NCBI GenBank assembly: GCA_934754425.1 | Contig: CAKVIN010000022.1 | Span: 1-36,074, forward strand | Length of the DNA stretch: 36,074 nt | Direction of reading: 5' to 3' | Source of the DNA: an uncultured Candidatus Melainabacteria bacterium | Lineage (GTDB): Bacteria > Cyanobacteriota > Vampirovibrionia > Gastranaerophilales > Gastranaerophilaceae | Part shown: piece after piece, positions 16,301-26,095 of the stretch | Numbering within the stretch: position 1 is the first letter of the stretch | Layout of the letters: each line of letters opens with the position of its first letter | Position numbers and translations under genes: made by a program | Notes under the pieces: generated by a model | The model's input: only the letters and a program-made list of their open reading frames with translations | Told to the model about the DNA's origin: nothing | The model's database searches: none

Positions 16301-17554
16301 ATGGCGCTTTTAACTTCTGATAAAATTTTAAAACTAATACCATCAATGCTTAATAAAGAGTTAAGTGATGATGGGAAAACCATATTCAGAACTTTAGAAA
16401 AAATTTTGATTTTTGATGAATGTTTTATTTATTTTGCGAATCCGGAAAGTTTACAATTGAAGTATTCTTATAAAAAGCATAGCAATTATGACTTAGAAAC
16501 TTGTTTTGCGATTGACAATACTGTAAAAAAAGAAGTTTTTTCAAATGAAAGTAAAATTTTGGATGATGCTTCAGATTTAATACGTGATGTTAAATTGAAT
16601 GGAAGTAGACAAAAATCTTATTTAGTTTCAAAAATATCAATAAAATCTACTATTATTGGAATTGTTTTATTGTCTAAAAGAGAAGAAAATTATTATACAT
16701 ATGATGATTTGGTAGCTTTAGATGTTGTTGCATCAGTTTTATCGTATCAATTAAAAGATTTAGAATTATCTAATGTTTTTAGAATGCAATTAAGAGCTTT
16801 GAAAGATGGTATTGTTGAAAAAAATAATGCTTATAAAACCATAAAAGAACAGCATGAAAAAGTTTTAGAGGCTGATAAAGTTAAAAACGAGTTTTTAGCA
16901 AATATTTCACATGAATTAAGAACTCCCCTAAATTCAATATTAGGGTTCTCTGATATTTTAAGTACACAGCTTTATGGAAATTTGAATGCTAAACAAGAAG
17001 AATATGTTAACGATATAAAAGTCTCTGCTACCCATTTACTGGGTATGATTAACGAAGTTTTGGACATGTCCAAGATTGAAGCAAATGCAATGAAAATTGT
17101 AAAAAGTGCATTTTGGATTTCAAGAGCTGTAAATGAGGCATGCAATATATTAAAACCACTTGCTTTAAGAAAAAACATAGAACTTGTAGTTACTATGGCT
17201 ACTGATTTTGAAGTTTTTGCAGATTATCAAAAAATACAACAAATATTGTATAATCTCGTTAGTAATGCAATAAAATATTCGCCAGAAAATGATAGTGTTG
17301 AAATCAAAATTGAAGCATTTGATGAGTTTTATAGAATATCTATACATGATAACGGTATTGGAATTGATAAAAAGTATCACGGCAAAATTTTTGCAAAATT
17401 TGTGCAACTAGACAGTGCTTATACAAAAAAAGAAAGCTCAACAGGTTTAGGTTTAACAATTACAAAAGAATTAGTTGAGTTGCATGAAGGAAAAGTCTCA
17501 TTGATAAGCGAAGTTAATAACGGTTCTACTTTTATAGTAGAAATTCCATTCTAA
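16301..17554 (+). CDS. Soluble GAF-type sensor histidine kinase
   Basis: 417 residues, no membrane helix, so it senses a cytoplasmic signal. A GAF-like domain (about 25-155) and a coiled coil (160-195) precede the HisKA domain with phospho-acceptor His 204 in SHELRTPLN. The ATPase domain has NLVSNAIKYSP (318-328), DNGIGID (350-356), FAKFVQLD and STGLGL (380-385). All boxes look functional. No response regulator gene is adjacent, so it is an orphan kinase here. The ATG at 16301 with GAGG upstream is preferred over an in-frame TTG at 16286. Confidence 0.95.
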   Translation: MALLTSDKILKLIPSMLNKELSDDGKTIFRTLEKILIFDECFIYFANPESLQLKYSYKKHSNYDLETCFAIDNTVKKEVFSNESKILDDASDLIRDVKLNGSRQKSYLVSKISIKSTIIGIVLLSKREENYYTYDDLVALDVVASVLSYQLKDLELSNVFRMQLRALKDGIVEKNNAYKTIKEQHEKVLEADKVKNEFLANISHELRTPLNSILGFSDILSTQLYGNLNAKQEEYVNDIKVSATHLLGMINEVLDMSKIEANAMKIVKSAFWISRAVNEACNILKPLALRKNIELVVTMATDFEVFADYQKIQQILYNLVSNAIKYSPENDSVEIKIEAFDEFYRISIHDNGIGIDKKYHGKIFAKFVQLDSAYTKKESSTGLGLTITKELVELHEGKVSLISEVNNGSTFIVEIPF

Positions 17555-17595
17555 TATTTTTTTGATATAATAAATACAAATGGGAGAATATAAAT

Positions 17596-19059
17596 ATGCT
17601 AGATTTATTAAAAAAGAGTGCGATAGAACAATCAAAAGCACTTAAAAATAAGGAAGTGTCAGCAGTTGAGCTTACACAAGCGTCATTAGACAGAATTAAA
17701 TCTATTGATGAAAAGCTTGGTGCGTTTAATTCGTTGACAGAAGAAATTGCTTTGGATACAGCAAAAAAAGTTGATGAAAAAATTGCTAAAGGAGAAGAAT
17801 TACCTTTGTTAGCAGGTGTTCCTTTGGCGTTAAAAGATAATATGAACTTAATTGGTTCAAAGACTACTGCTTCAAGCAAAATTTTGGAAAACTTCGTTTC
17901 TCCATATAATGCTACAGTAACTCAAAAATTATTAAACAATTTAATTCCTATTGTAGGTAAAGCTAATTTAGATGAATTCGCAATGGGTTCTTCTAACGAA
18001 AACTCCGCATTTAAAAAAGTTCACAACCCTTGGAATCTAAATAAAGTTCCAGGAGGTTCTTCTGGTGGTTCAGCTGCTTCTGTATCTTCTTGCGAAGCAA
18101 CTCTAGCTTTAGGTTCAGATACTGGCGGAAGTATCAGATTACCGGCAAGTTTTTGCGGTATCGTTGGTATGAAGCCTACATATGGTAAAGTTTCAAGATA
18201 TGGTTTAATTGCGTTTGCATCATCTTTAGACCAAATTGGACCTTTTGCAAGAACAGTAGAAGACGCAGCTGCATTGTTAGAAGTAATTTCAGGTTATGAT
18301 AAACACGATTCTACATCATTGAATCTTCCTGTTGAAAACTATAGAGATAGTTTAAATAACGATATTAAAGGAATGAAAATCGGTGTTGTTAAAGAATTGG
18401 TTTCAGAAGGTTTAGCAGAAGATGTTCAAAAAGCTATCCAATCTGCGATTGATACTTATAAATCATTAGGTGCAGAAATAGTTGAAGTTTCTTTACCAAA
18501 TTTAAAACACTCAATTGGTATTTATTATATTTTAGCAACTGCAGAATGTAGCTCAAATTTAGCTCGTTTTGATGGTGTAAGATATGGTCATAGAACTGCA
18601 GATGCTAAAAATCTGTTAGAAATGTATTGCAAAACTCGTGCAGAAGGATTCGGACCGGAAGTTAAACGTCGTATAATGCTTGGTACTTACGCATTATCAT
18701 CAGGTTATTATGATGCTTATTACAAAAAAGCTCTTCAAATGAGAAGAGTTGTAACAGAAGACTTTTTAAAGGCTTTTGCACAGGTAGATGCTTTATTAGC
18801 TCCAACTTGTCCTAATACAGCATTTGATTTGGGAGCAAAAACAGAAGATCCATTAGCAATGTATTTGACAGATATTGCAACAATTTCTGCTAACTTGGCT
18901 GGTATTCCTGCAATTTCAATTCCTGCCGGTTTTGATAAAGATGGTATGCCAATCGGATTACAACTTATGACTCCACAATTAAAAGAAGCAAAATTATTCA
19001 ACTTGTCTTACAAATTTGAACAAGCTCATGATTATTATAAACAACTTGCTAATATTTAA
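17596..19059 (+). CDS. gatA: Aspartyl/glutamyl-tRNA amidotransferase subunit A
   Basis: 487 residues, full length. Amidase that releases ammonia from glutamine for conversion of Glu-tRNA-Gln (and Asp-tRNA-Asn) in the GatCAB complex. The catalytic Ser-cisSer-Lys triad is visible: K80, S155 in GGSSGGS, and S179 in GSDTGGSIR. gatB and gatC are not in the window. A GGGAG lies upstream of the ATG, and a possible TATAAT is at 17566-17571, so it may be transcribed on its own. A strong bidirectional terminator follows. Confidence 0.97.
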   Translation: MLDLLKKSAIEQSKALKNKEVSAVELTQASLDRIKSIDEKLGAFNSLTEEIALDTAKKVDEKIAKGEELPLLAGVPLALKDNMNLIGSKTTASSKILENFVSPYNATVTQKLLNNLIPIVGKANLDEFAMGSSNENSAFKKVHNPWNLNKVPGGSSGGSAASVSSCEATLALGSDTGGSIRLPASFCGIVGMKPTYGKVSRYGLIAFASSLDQIGPFARTVEDAAALLEVISGYDKHDSTSLNLPVENYRDSLNNDIKGMKIGVVKELVSEGLAEDVQKAIQSAIDTYKSLGAEIVEVSLPNLKHSIGIYYILATAECSSNLARFDGVRYGHRTADAKNLLEMYCKTRAEGFGPEVKRRIMLGTYALSSGYYDAYYKKALQMRRVVTEDFLKAFAQVDALLAPTCPNTAFDLGAKTEDPLAMYLTDIATISANLAGIPAISIPAGFDKDGMPIGLQLMTPQLKEAKLFNLSYKFEQAHDYYKQLANI

Positions 19060-19080
19060 TTGAAGTATAAGCAAAATTTC

Positions 19081-19114
19081 AAAAAAATCAGGTTTAAAAA
19101 CCTGATTTTTTTTT
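19081..19114. terminator. Bidirectional terminator between gatA and ugd
   Basis: Stem TCAGGTT/AACCTGA with loop TAAA, flanked by A on the left and a run of nine T on the right, between two convergent genes. It should work in both directions. Confidence 0.92.
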
Positions 19115-19115
19115 A

Positions 19116-20414
19116 TTATTCACCGATATTGTAGTATGTAAATCCTTTTATTTTTAATTTATTTTTATCGTATTGATTTCTTCCATCAAATATAACCTTG
19201 TTTTTCATAAGAATTGCCATTTTATCAAAATCCGGACGTCTGAATTCATTCCATTCAGTAAGCAATATCATTGCATCTACATCATTTAATGTTTCATAAG
19301 CATTAGAACAATATTTGACAGTATCTTTAAATATTATTTTAGCATTATCAATGGCTTTGGGGTCAAATACTTGAATAGTTACTCCATGTTTTAAGAGTTC
19401 TTTTATTATATAAATCGCCGGAGCTTCACGCATATCATTGGTTTTAGGTTTAAATGCAAGCCCCCAAACAGCAAATTTTAATGATTTTATATCATTATTA
19501 AAATGTTTTAGAATTTTTGAAACGAAATATTCTTTTTGTCGTTTATTTACAAGATTAACAGCTTGAGCAATTGACATTTCGCACCCATGTTCTTTACCAG
19601 TATAAATTAAGGCATTAACATCTTTTGGGAAGCAACTACCACCGTATCCAACTCCAGGAAATAGAAATCTGTTGCCTATTCTATTATCTGTAGACATACC
19701 GATTCTTACCATTTCTGCATTTGCTCCGACTTTTTCGCAAAGTGTTGCAATTTCATTCATAAAAGAAATTTTGGTAGCCAAAAATGAATTTGCAGCATAC
19801 TTTGTCATTTCTGCAGATTTAACATCCATAACGATAATTCTGTTTCCTGTTCTTAAGTATGGAGAATAAATTTCTTGCATAATAGCAGTCGCTTTTGGTG
19901 AATTTGAACCAATAATAACTCTATCCGGAGCCAAGAAATCATCTACAGCATTGCCTTGTTTTAAGAATTCCGGATTCGATACAACATCAAAATCGTGATT
20001 GGTATTTTGCTTTATTATTTCAGTAACTTTTTGCGCTGTACCAACCGGAACAGTAGATTTATCAACAATAACTTTATATCCGTTCATTGATTTTGCAATT
20101 GATTCTGCTACTTCAAAAACTTTTGATAAATCAGCAGAGCCGTCTTCACGCTGAGGTGTTCCAACTGCAATAATACATACTTCAGATTGTTTAACCGCTG
20201 AATCTAAATCTGAAGAAAACGACAGTCTTTTATCTGTGAAGTTTGATATAACAAGTTCTTCTAAACCTGGTTCATATATAGGAATTATTCCTTGTTTTAA
20301 AAGATTAAGTTTTTCTTGGTTATTATCTATACATATTACATTATTGCCCATATCTGCAAGACAAGCACCAGCTACTAAGCCCACATAACCTGTTCCAATT
20401 ACACAAATATTCAT
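19116..20414 (-). CDS. ugd: UDP-glucose 6-dehydrogenase
   Basis: 432 residues. Oxidises UDP-glucose to UDP-glucuronate with NAD for surface polysaccharides. The NAD-binding fold begins at once (MNICVIGTGYVGLVAG). GTPQRED (85-91) and NPEFLKQGNAV (147-157) are family motifs, and the catalytic Cys 261 lies in GYGGSCFPKD. The start at 20414 has AAAGGA upstream and puts the Rossmann strand at residue 2; an in-frame ATG five codons earlier has no such site. It lies 66 bases after the patatin gene, possibly with its own promoter. Confidence 0.95.
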   Translation of the reverse strand: MNICVIGTGYVGLVAGACLADMGNNVICIDNNQEKLNLLKQGIIPIYEPGLEELVISNFTDKRLSFSSDLDSAVKQSEVCIIAVGTPQREDGSADLSKVFEVAESIAKSMNGYKVIVDKSTVPVGTAQKVTEIIKQNTNHDFDVVSNPEFLKQGNAVDDFLAPDRVIIGSNSPKATAIMQEIYSPYLRTGNRIIVMDVKSAEMTKYAANSFLATKISFMNEIATLCEKVGANAEMVRIGMSTDNRIGNRFLFPGVGYGGSCFPKDVNALIYTGKEHGCEMSIAQAVNLVNKRQKEYFVSKILKHFNNDIKSLKFAVWGLAFKPKTNDMREAPAIYIIKELLKHGVTIQVFDPKAIDNAKIIFKDTVKYCSNAYETLNDVDAMILLTEWNEFRRPDFDKMAILMKNKVIFDGRNQYDKNKLKIKGFTYYNIGE

Positions 20415-20480
20415 ATAAAATCCTTTCATTACCGGTGTTTGATTGTATTAAAATGTTAAAAATTATAAAACGATATTTCA

Positions 20481-21659
20481 TTATGAAAATTTTTGTAAAA
20501 ACAATTTTAAATCTGCAATTCTCATATTTATTGTTGATATCAAATCTCTTAGTTCTGCATCGAGACGTTTTGTCCCTTTAAAACAAGTATGGAAAAATAG
20601 AATAGTTGCAGTGCTTTTCACTAAAGATTTTTTTACATCACAAATTTTATTGTAAATTATTGGGTCAACAATTTCTTTGTTTTCACACAAAGTTGTAAAT
20701 ATATCGCCAAACCACCATTGAACTTCTTCAACATTATTAGCTTTTAAACCTTTTTGTGCTTTTTTTAAGTACATCAATATTTGTTCATAAACAGTAGTTA
20801 ATTTTTGTTTTTTAGGCGGTAAAACATTTCTGAAATAACTCATAGTTTGGTTGTAACCGATATCAATTAACTTCCTTCTGTTATTTTTATCCAAATTAAA
20901 ATCTGCAAAAAATACATCCCCAGTATTTATTCTTATGCAATCAAATCTATCATTTTGTCCATAAATTTCTGTTACAAAATCCGTTGCAACATCTGTTACG
21001 CAACTATAAATTGTATTGATGAATGAAATTGGATTTTTTTCATCTTTATTAAAATCACCTTCTAAACGAAATTCTAAGATTCTGCTTGTAGAATTTTTTA
21101 AATTTTCAGAAAGCCGCCACATAGGAGAGGCTTTTTGTAAATCACCATCTACAAGAAATGAGCCTTCATATTTATAAGGAGCCATGAGTCCTGGCATGCT
21201 GGATGAAATTTTTATCGCTTGCGCTATTTCAAAATCTGGTGTAACGGCTTTTGAAAACTCTTGAGATGTAAATTTTGATAAATTAGTTGTAATTATTACT
21301 AAATTTTTATCCATATCTTTAAATGTTACGTGTTTTCCACGTACATTTTCATTTTTCTTAGATAAAAGTTCATTCAGCCAGTTAAGAAATATTTCACCTT
21401 TACTAATTGCAAAAGCTCGCCCCATACCAAGGTGTATGTCTTTAAATAAATCAAAATTCACTTTCATGAACAAATTTTCAAGTTCATAAGATTTATAACC
21501 ACTAGCTATAAGTGCTGCAATAATTGCACCAACAGAAGAACCACCGATAATATCATATTCAATTCCTAATTCTTCCAAAGCACGAATAGTACCTATATAA
21601 GCCATTCCTCTAATGGCGCCGCCACCAAATAAACATGTATATCTTAATGGATTAGTCAT
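20481..21659 (-). CDS. Patatin-like phospholipase
   Basis: 392 residues. The patatin fold is at about 5-200: oxyanion motif GGGAIRG (12-18), nucleophile elbow GGSSVG with Ser 42, and catalytic Asp 171 in VDGD. The family are acyl hydrolases acting on membrane lipids. The C-terminal 190 residues are helical and unassigned. There is no signal peptide, so it may act inside the cell. Start 21659 is chosen because TGGAG is placed nine bases upstream; a longer form at 21674 has none. Its start overlaps the stop of the upstream membrane protein by eight bases, so translation is coupled. Confidence 0.9.
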   Translation of the reverse strand: MTNPLRYTCLFGGGAIRGMAYIGTIRALEELGIEYDIIGGSSVGAIIAALIASGYKSYELENLFMKVNFDLFKDIHLGMGRAFAISKGEIFLNWLNELLSKKNENVRGKHVTFKDMDKNLVIITTNLSKFTSQEFSKAVTPDFEIAQAIKISSSMPGLMAPYKYEGSFLVDGDLQKASPMWRLSENLKNSTSRILEFRLEGDFNKDEKNPISFINTIYSCVTDVATDFVTEIYGQNDRFDCIRINTGDVFFADFNLDKNNRRKLIDIGYNQTMSYFRNVLPPKKQKLTTVYEQILMYLKKAQKGLKANNVEEVQWWFGDIFTTLCENKEIVDPIIYNKICDVKKSLVKSTATILFFHTCFKGTKRLDAELRDLISTINMRIADLKLFLQKFS

Positions 21660-23163
21660 TTTTGAAATCTCCATGTCTAAACATTGTTTTTCTATAATAA
21701 TTTATCTTATATTCTGGCTCAAAATAAGAAACATTTACATTGTCTTTTTTTACAAATACTCCACAGAGTCTACCATCAAAGATTAATGTCCAATCATTTC
21801 CATTATTAAGAACATTATAAATTGGACTACCTTTATATGGCATTATAATATCAGTATGGTATTTAGTATAAATATCTTGCCAATTAGGAGCCAAGGTTTC
21901 AAAATCTTTTAATGTTTGCAAAATACTATCATCATAAACTTCTTCGTAACGTCCATCCATATATACCAGATTATCAGGATATAATTTATATGTTGCATAA
22001 CTTCCTAGCTCAAATGGTGTAACAATATTCCCTTTTATATTGTTTATTTTCAAAAATTCAATTTCATATAGTGGAAATATTGAAAAACTACATCTTGCAA
22101 CAAAAGGTGAAAATAACGGAATTGACAAAGCTAAAATAAAAATTGACAGATACATAGATTTTTCAATTTTGCTAAAAATCTTCTTAATTTTTCTAAATAA
22201 ATATATTACATCATTGTAACAAAGCGCTGCAATTGAAATTATTGCCAAAGATAACAATTTAACATGTGCAGCTCCTAAATAAAGAGTTGTTATTATGATT
22301 ATAAATTTTGTAAAATCTATCTTGCGCTTATCGACAGCCGACTTTATAGAAGCTAATATACCAAATAATCCATACAAAACAGATGGAGCATAATATAATA
22401 TGTGTCTTGCTGCATAGAATGGCGACCATTCAGTAATATATGTTCTTGTTTTTGTAGTAGCTGAAAATAAAAATTCTAAATACTTAATTCCATAAGGATT
22501 TATAACAAGCATGCCGGTTGATACGAGTAAAACGATTAAATAATTTTTCCATTGTTTTTTTTCTAGAATAGCACCTACAAAATACATACCGATTAATCCT
22601 AATCCGGAAACTACTCCTCCATGTAAATTATTCCAAATAATTGTAATAAAGGGTAATAACCATATTAGTTTTGTAGCTTTTTTTACTCTTGTTGCTTCAA
22701 GTATGTACAAGAAAATACTGAAAAATACAAAACTAAAAAGTTGACATCTTGTAATTACCGGATTTAATCTCATGTAAAAAGCTAGAAATACTGCCATAAA
22801 CAACAATAAAGACGGATATGCATGCTTTTTTAATCTTTGTATTTTTACTATAAAAATTGAAGTCAAAAATAGCATTGCAGCATGAAAAAATAATAAACCA
22901 CCAGCTTTAAAATATTTTAGGATAACATAAAATACAACCCCTGAGCCCCATTCATGATCATACCAAGGATGAGTCGGAGTATAAGAAAGAAAATCTTTAA
23001 AAGGTAGTATTCCTTGTTCTATAAAACGCTCTCCAACAATTAATCTTGCAAATAGGTCATAATCATAATTTGTAGAAAGGCAAGCTAAAAATATACTAAA
23101 TAATGCCAAAGCAATCCAAAATATGATTTTTTTATTGCAAACAAGCCTTAAATAATGTTGCAC
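21652..23163 (-). CDS. Multi-pass membrane protein, GT-C glycosyltransferase-like
   Basis: 503 residues starting with GTG; AAGGAG is eight bases upstream. About ten membrane helices run from residue 12 to about 355, followed by a soluble domain of about 140 residues. After the first helix is NYDYDLFARLIVGERF and later THPWYDHEW, an acidic loop followed by a HEW motif. This pattern is typical of GT-C glycosyltransferases that use polyprenyl-linked sugars, but no specific family is recognised. The soluble C-terminus has DGRYEEVYDD. It is coupled to the patatin gene and near ugd, so a role in envelope glycan or glycolipid formation is plausible. Confidence 0.7.
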   Translation of the reverse strand: MQHYLRLVCNKKIIFWIALALFSIFLACLSTNYDYDLFARLIVGERFIEQGILPFKDFLSYTPTHPWYDHEWGSGVVFYVILKYFKAGGLLFFHAAMLFLTSIFIVKIQRLKKHAYPSLLLFMAVFLAFYMRLNPVITRCQLFSFVFFSIFLYILEATRVKKATKLIWLLPFITIIWNNLHGGVVSGLGLIGMYFVGAILEKKQWKNYLIVLLVSTGMLVINPYGIKYLEFLFSATTKTRTYITEWSPFYAARHILYYAPSVLYGLFGILASIKSAVDKRKIDFTKFIIIITTLYLGAAHVKLLSLAIISIAALCYNDVIYLFRKIKKIFSKIEKSMYLSIFILALSIPLFSPFVARCSFSIFPLYEIEFLKINNIKGNIVTPFELGSYATYKLYPDNLVYMDGRYEEVYDDSILQTLKDFETLAPNWQDIYTKYHTDIIMPYKGSPIYNVLNNGNDWTLIFDGRLCGVFVKKDNVNVSYFEPEYKINYYRKTMFRHGDFKND

Positions 23164-23214
23164 TTCAATACTCCTTCCCCTTAATAAATTAATTATATCA
23201 AAAAAGTTTTATTG

Positions 23215-23223
23215 TGTTAAAAT
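23215..23223 (+). promoter_or_regulatory. Possible extended -10 promoter for the leuC-like gene
   Basis: TGTTAAAAT fits an extended -10 element (TGnTATAAT). Transcription would start near 23230, leaving about 30 bases before the ATG at 23261. The -35 was not identified. The divergent membrane-protein gene starts only about 50 bases away. Confidence 0.4.
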
Positions 23224-23260
23224 AAAAATGAAAGATTGTTATCGTAAATGGGGGCTTCAA

Positions 23261-24502
23261 ATGGGATTAACATTAGTAGAAAAGATTATTTCCGAACATG
23301 CAGGTAAAACTGTTCATGCCGGAGAACTTGTGATTTCAAAAGTAGATGTATCAGCAGTTCAAGATGGAACGGGGCCTTTAACAGTTCAAGAATTCAAAAA
23401 GTTGGGTAAAACAAAATTGAATAATCCGGAAAGAACCGTATTATTTATAGACCACGCTTCACCAAGCCCAAGAAAAGAACTATCTAACACTCACATGGTT
23501 CTTAGAGATTTTCATAAAGAATATGGAGCAGTTCTTTCTGATGTTGGAGCCGGTGTTTGCCACCAAAGATTGATTGAAACATTTGTTAACCCAGGAGAAG
23601 TACTTGTTGGAGCTGATTCTCATACTTGCACATCCGGTGCTTTAGGCGCTTTTGCAACCGGCATGGGCTCAACTGACGTTGCTGTTGCAATGGCACTTGG
23701 TAAAACTTGGTTAAAAGTTCCTGCAACTTTTAAAATTGTAGTAAATGGAAAATTTAGAAAAGGTATTTGTTCTAAAGATTTAATGCTTTATCTTATTGGT
23801 ATGATAGGCGCAGATGGAGCGACTTATAAAGCATTGGAGTTTACAGGTGATACAATTGACAATATGTCAATGTCTGAAAGATTCACTCTTGCAAATATGG
23901 CAGTTGAAGCCGGTGCAAAATGTGGTTTGTTTATTGCTGACGATAAGACAAAAGCTTTCTTAAAAGAACGTGGTAGAGAAGATAAATTCCGCCAAATATT
24001 GCCTGACACTGATGCTATTTATGAAAGAATTATTGAAATAAATGCAGAAGATGTTCCTCACACAGTTTCTTGTCCTCATACCGTTGATAACACAAAATGT
24101 GTCGAAGAATTAAAAGACGTTAAAGTTAATCAAGTTTTTGTAGGAACTTGTACTAACGGTAGAATAGAGGATTTAAGAGTTGTTGCAGATATACTTAAAG
24201 GCAAAACTGTGCATCCTGATGTAAGAATGTTAATTTCACCGGCTTCTAAAGATGTATTTAAGCAAGCTTTAAAAGAAGGATTGATTGATATATTTGTAGA
24301 AGTTAATGCTGCTATACTAGCTCCCGGATGTGGCCCTTGTGTCGGAGTACATGCCGGAATTTTAGGTGATGGTGAAGTTTGTTTAGCTACACAAAATAGA
24401 AATTTCCAAGGCCGAATGGGAAATACTAAAGGATTTATTTATTTAGCTTCACCTTATGTTGCAGCCTATACGGCTTTAAGAGGATATATTTCAGCTGAAT
24501 AA
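23261..24502 (+). CDS. leuC: 3-isopropylmalate dehydratase-type large subunit (LeuC2/HacA type)
   Basis: 413 residues, in the length range of the archaeal-type LeuC (about 420) rather than the E. coli form (466). It binds a 4Fe-4S cluster through Cys 297 (VGTCTNGRIEDL), 357 and 360 (APGCGPCVG). ADSHTCTSGALG (118-129) is also typical. It isomerises a hydroxyacid such as isopropylmalate or homologues; the family includes homoaconitase and citramalate enzymes, so substrate is uncertain. The usual small subunit LeuD is not next to it. ATG 23261 (GGGGG seven bases before) is chosen because MGLTLVEKI is the family start; an in-frame ATG at 23228 would add 11 unrelated residues. Confidence 0.9.
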   Translation: MGLTLVEKIISEHAGKTVHAGELVISKVDVSAVQDGTGPLTVQEFKKLGKTKLNNPERTVLFIDHASPSPRKELSNTHMVLRDFHKEYGAVLSDVGAGVCHQRLIETFVNPGEVLVGADSHTCTSGALGAFATGMGSTDVAVAMALGKTWLKVPATFKIVVNGKFRKGICSKDLMLYLIGMIGADGATYKALEFTGDTIDNMSMSERFTLANMAVEAGAKCGLFIADDKTKAFLKERGREDKFRQILPDTDAIYERIIEINAEDVPHTVSCPHTVDNTKCVEELKDVKVNQVFVGTCTNGRIEDLRVVADILKGKTVHPDVRMLISPASKDVFKQALKEGLIDIFVEVNAAILAPGCGPCVGVHAGILGDGEVCLATQNRNFQGRMGNTKGFIYLASPYVAAYTALRGYISAE

Positions 24503-24534
24503 TGTTATTTAATTTTGATTAAAGAAGGATAACT

Positions 24535-25020
24535 ATGAATTTATTGTTATTAAAACAAATTTCTATACTTAGTGCATTTGCAGGAGCAATGCTTGGACTG
24601 ATTACGGTTGTGCCTTATCTCAGTTTCCTAAGCTTTATGATTTTAATACTTTGTCTTTCTGCTTTTGTTTTGGCTTACCTTAAACAAAATGAATTAATTG
24701 GAATTATTAGCGTAAGAGAAGGTTGCATTTTTGGAGCAATCATTGGATTTGTATCTTTTATAACATTTTCCGTTGTTTACGCTCCGATTAGTATGTTATT
24801 GGGTTGGTTGTTCCCAACATATACACAAGGTTTTTTAAGATTCTTTTTAACAAGCTTTGGCTCTGTTATTGTAATGATATTATTAATGATACTTATGGCA
24901 GGCATAAGTGCATTATTTAATGGGTTTGCCGGACTTGTAACAGCGTATGTATATGAAATGATTACTGGGATAAAAAAAGAAAATAATCAAAATTCAAGTG
25001 TAGATTTTGAGATAAAATAA
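24535..25020 (+). CDS. Small integral membrane protein, unknown function
   Basis: 161 residues with an AAGG-type Shine-Dalgarno. Hydrophobic stretches at about 8-26, 30-48, 62-86 and 105-140 suggest four to five membrane helices, with a short polar C-terminal tail. Gly and Ala are frequent in the helices. No catalytic motif is visible and I do not recognise a family. It is placed 32 bases after leuC and 18 bases before mtnA, so it is probably co-transcribed with both. Confidence 0.7.
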   Translation: MNLLLLKQISILSAFAGAMLGLITVVPYLSFLSFMILILCLSAFVLAYLKQNELIGIISVREGCIFGAIIGFVSFITFSVVYAPISMLLGWLFPTYTQGFLRFFLTSFGSVIVMILLMILMAGISALFNGFAGLVTAYVYEMITGIKKENNQNSSVDFEIK

Positions 25021-25038
25021 TAACTTCAGGAGATAAAA

Positions 25039-26094
25039 ATGGAATTCAAATCAAAGATTAAAACAATAGAATGGGTTGACACATATTCAAAAATGGTAGA
25101 TCAGACAGTTGTACCTTATGAGTATAAGTTTGTGAACATAACAACCGGCGACGATATGTTCGATGCAATAAGAAATATGATTGTTAGAGGAGCACCGGCA
25201 ATTGGCATAGCAGGTGCGCACGGCGTAATTCTTTTTGCGCAAGAAATTGCTAAAGAAAATCTTTCTAGAGAAGATTTTGTTAAGAAATTAATTGAAAAAG
25301 CTGAATATATGAAGACTTCACGCCCAACTGCGGTCAATTTAATGTGGGCAGTTCAAAAACAAATAGATGTAATTAATGCTTCTAAAGCTGATATAAATGG
25401 CATAATTGAAGAATTAAAAACAAATGCAATAAAGCTTGAAAATGAAGATATTGAAATTAATAAAAAAATTGGGGATTATGGCGCAGAAGTTGTTCCAAAA
25501 GGAGCTACAATACTTACTCACTGTAATGCCGGTGCTTTAGCAACTGTTGGATATGGAACAGCTTTGGGCGTGGTACGTTCTGCGTATGCTAAAGATAACA
25601 CGATTCAGGTTTTTGCCGATGAAACTAGACCACGTCAACAAGGTGCAAGAATCACTACATTTGAACTTGCAATGGACGGAATACCTGTAACATTGATAAC
25701 GGATGGTATGTGTTCTTATTTTATGAGCAAAGGCATGATTGATATGGTCGTTGTTGGTGCAGATAGAATTGCAGCAAACGGCGATACTGCTAATAAAATC
25801 GGGACTTATACAGTAGCAATAGCTGCAAAATATCATAATATACCATTCTATATAGCAGCTCCTCTTTCAACAATTGATACTTCTATTAAATCAGGCGCTG
25901 AAATCCCAATTGAAGAGCGTTCACATGAGGAAGTTACACATATAAATGGCAAAAGAATTTGTGCAGAAGGTATAAACGTAATTAACCCTGGATTTGACGT
26001 AACTCCACATGAATTAATTGCAGGAATTATTACAGAAAAAGGAATCTTAAGACCGGATTATAACAAATCTATTGCAGAAGCCTTTTTATTATAA
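25039..26094 (+). CDS. mtnA: S-methyl-5-thioribose-1-phosphate isomerase
   Basis: 351 residues, typical length. Converts methylthioribose 1-phosphate to methylthioribulose 1-phosphate in methionine salvage. Motifs are VRGAPAIGIAGA (49-60), catalytic Cys 162 in THCNAG, DETRPRQQGAR (194-204), catalytic Asp 242 in GADRIAANGDTANKIGTY, and APLSTID. It also resembles the related ribose 1,5-bisphosphate isomerases, but the full motif set fits MtnA. No other mtn gene is in the window. GGAG is well placed before the ATG. Confidence 0.95.
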   Translation: MEFKSKIKTIEWVDTYSKMVDQTVVPYEYKFVNITTGDDMFDAIRNMIVRGAPAIGIAGAHGVILFAQEIAKENLSREDFVKKLIEKAEYMKTSRPTAVNLMWAVQKQIDVINASKADINGIIEELKTNAIKLENEDIEINKKIGDYGAEVVPKGATILTHCNAGALATVGYGTALGVVRSAYAKDNTIQVFADETRPRQQGARITTFELAMDGIPVTLITDGMCSYFMSKGMIDMVVVGADRIAANGDTANKIGTYTVAIAAKYHNIPFYIAAPLSTIDTSIKSGAEIPIEERSHEEVTHINGKRICAEGINVINPGFDVTPHELIAGIITEKGILRPDYNKSIAEAFLL

Positions 26095-26095
26095 A

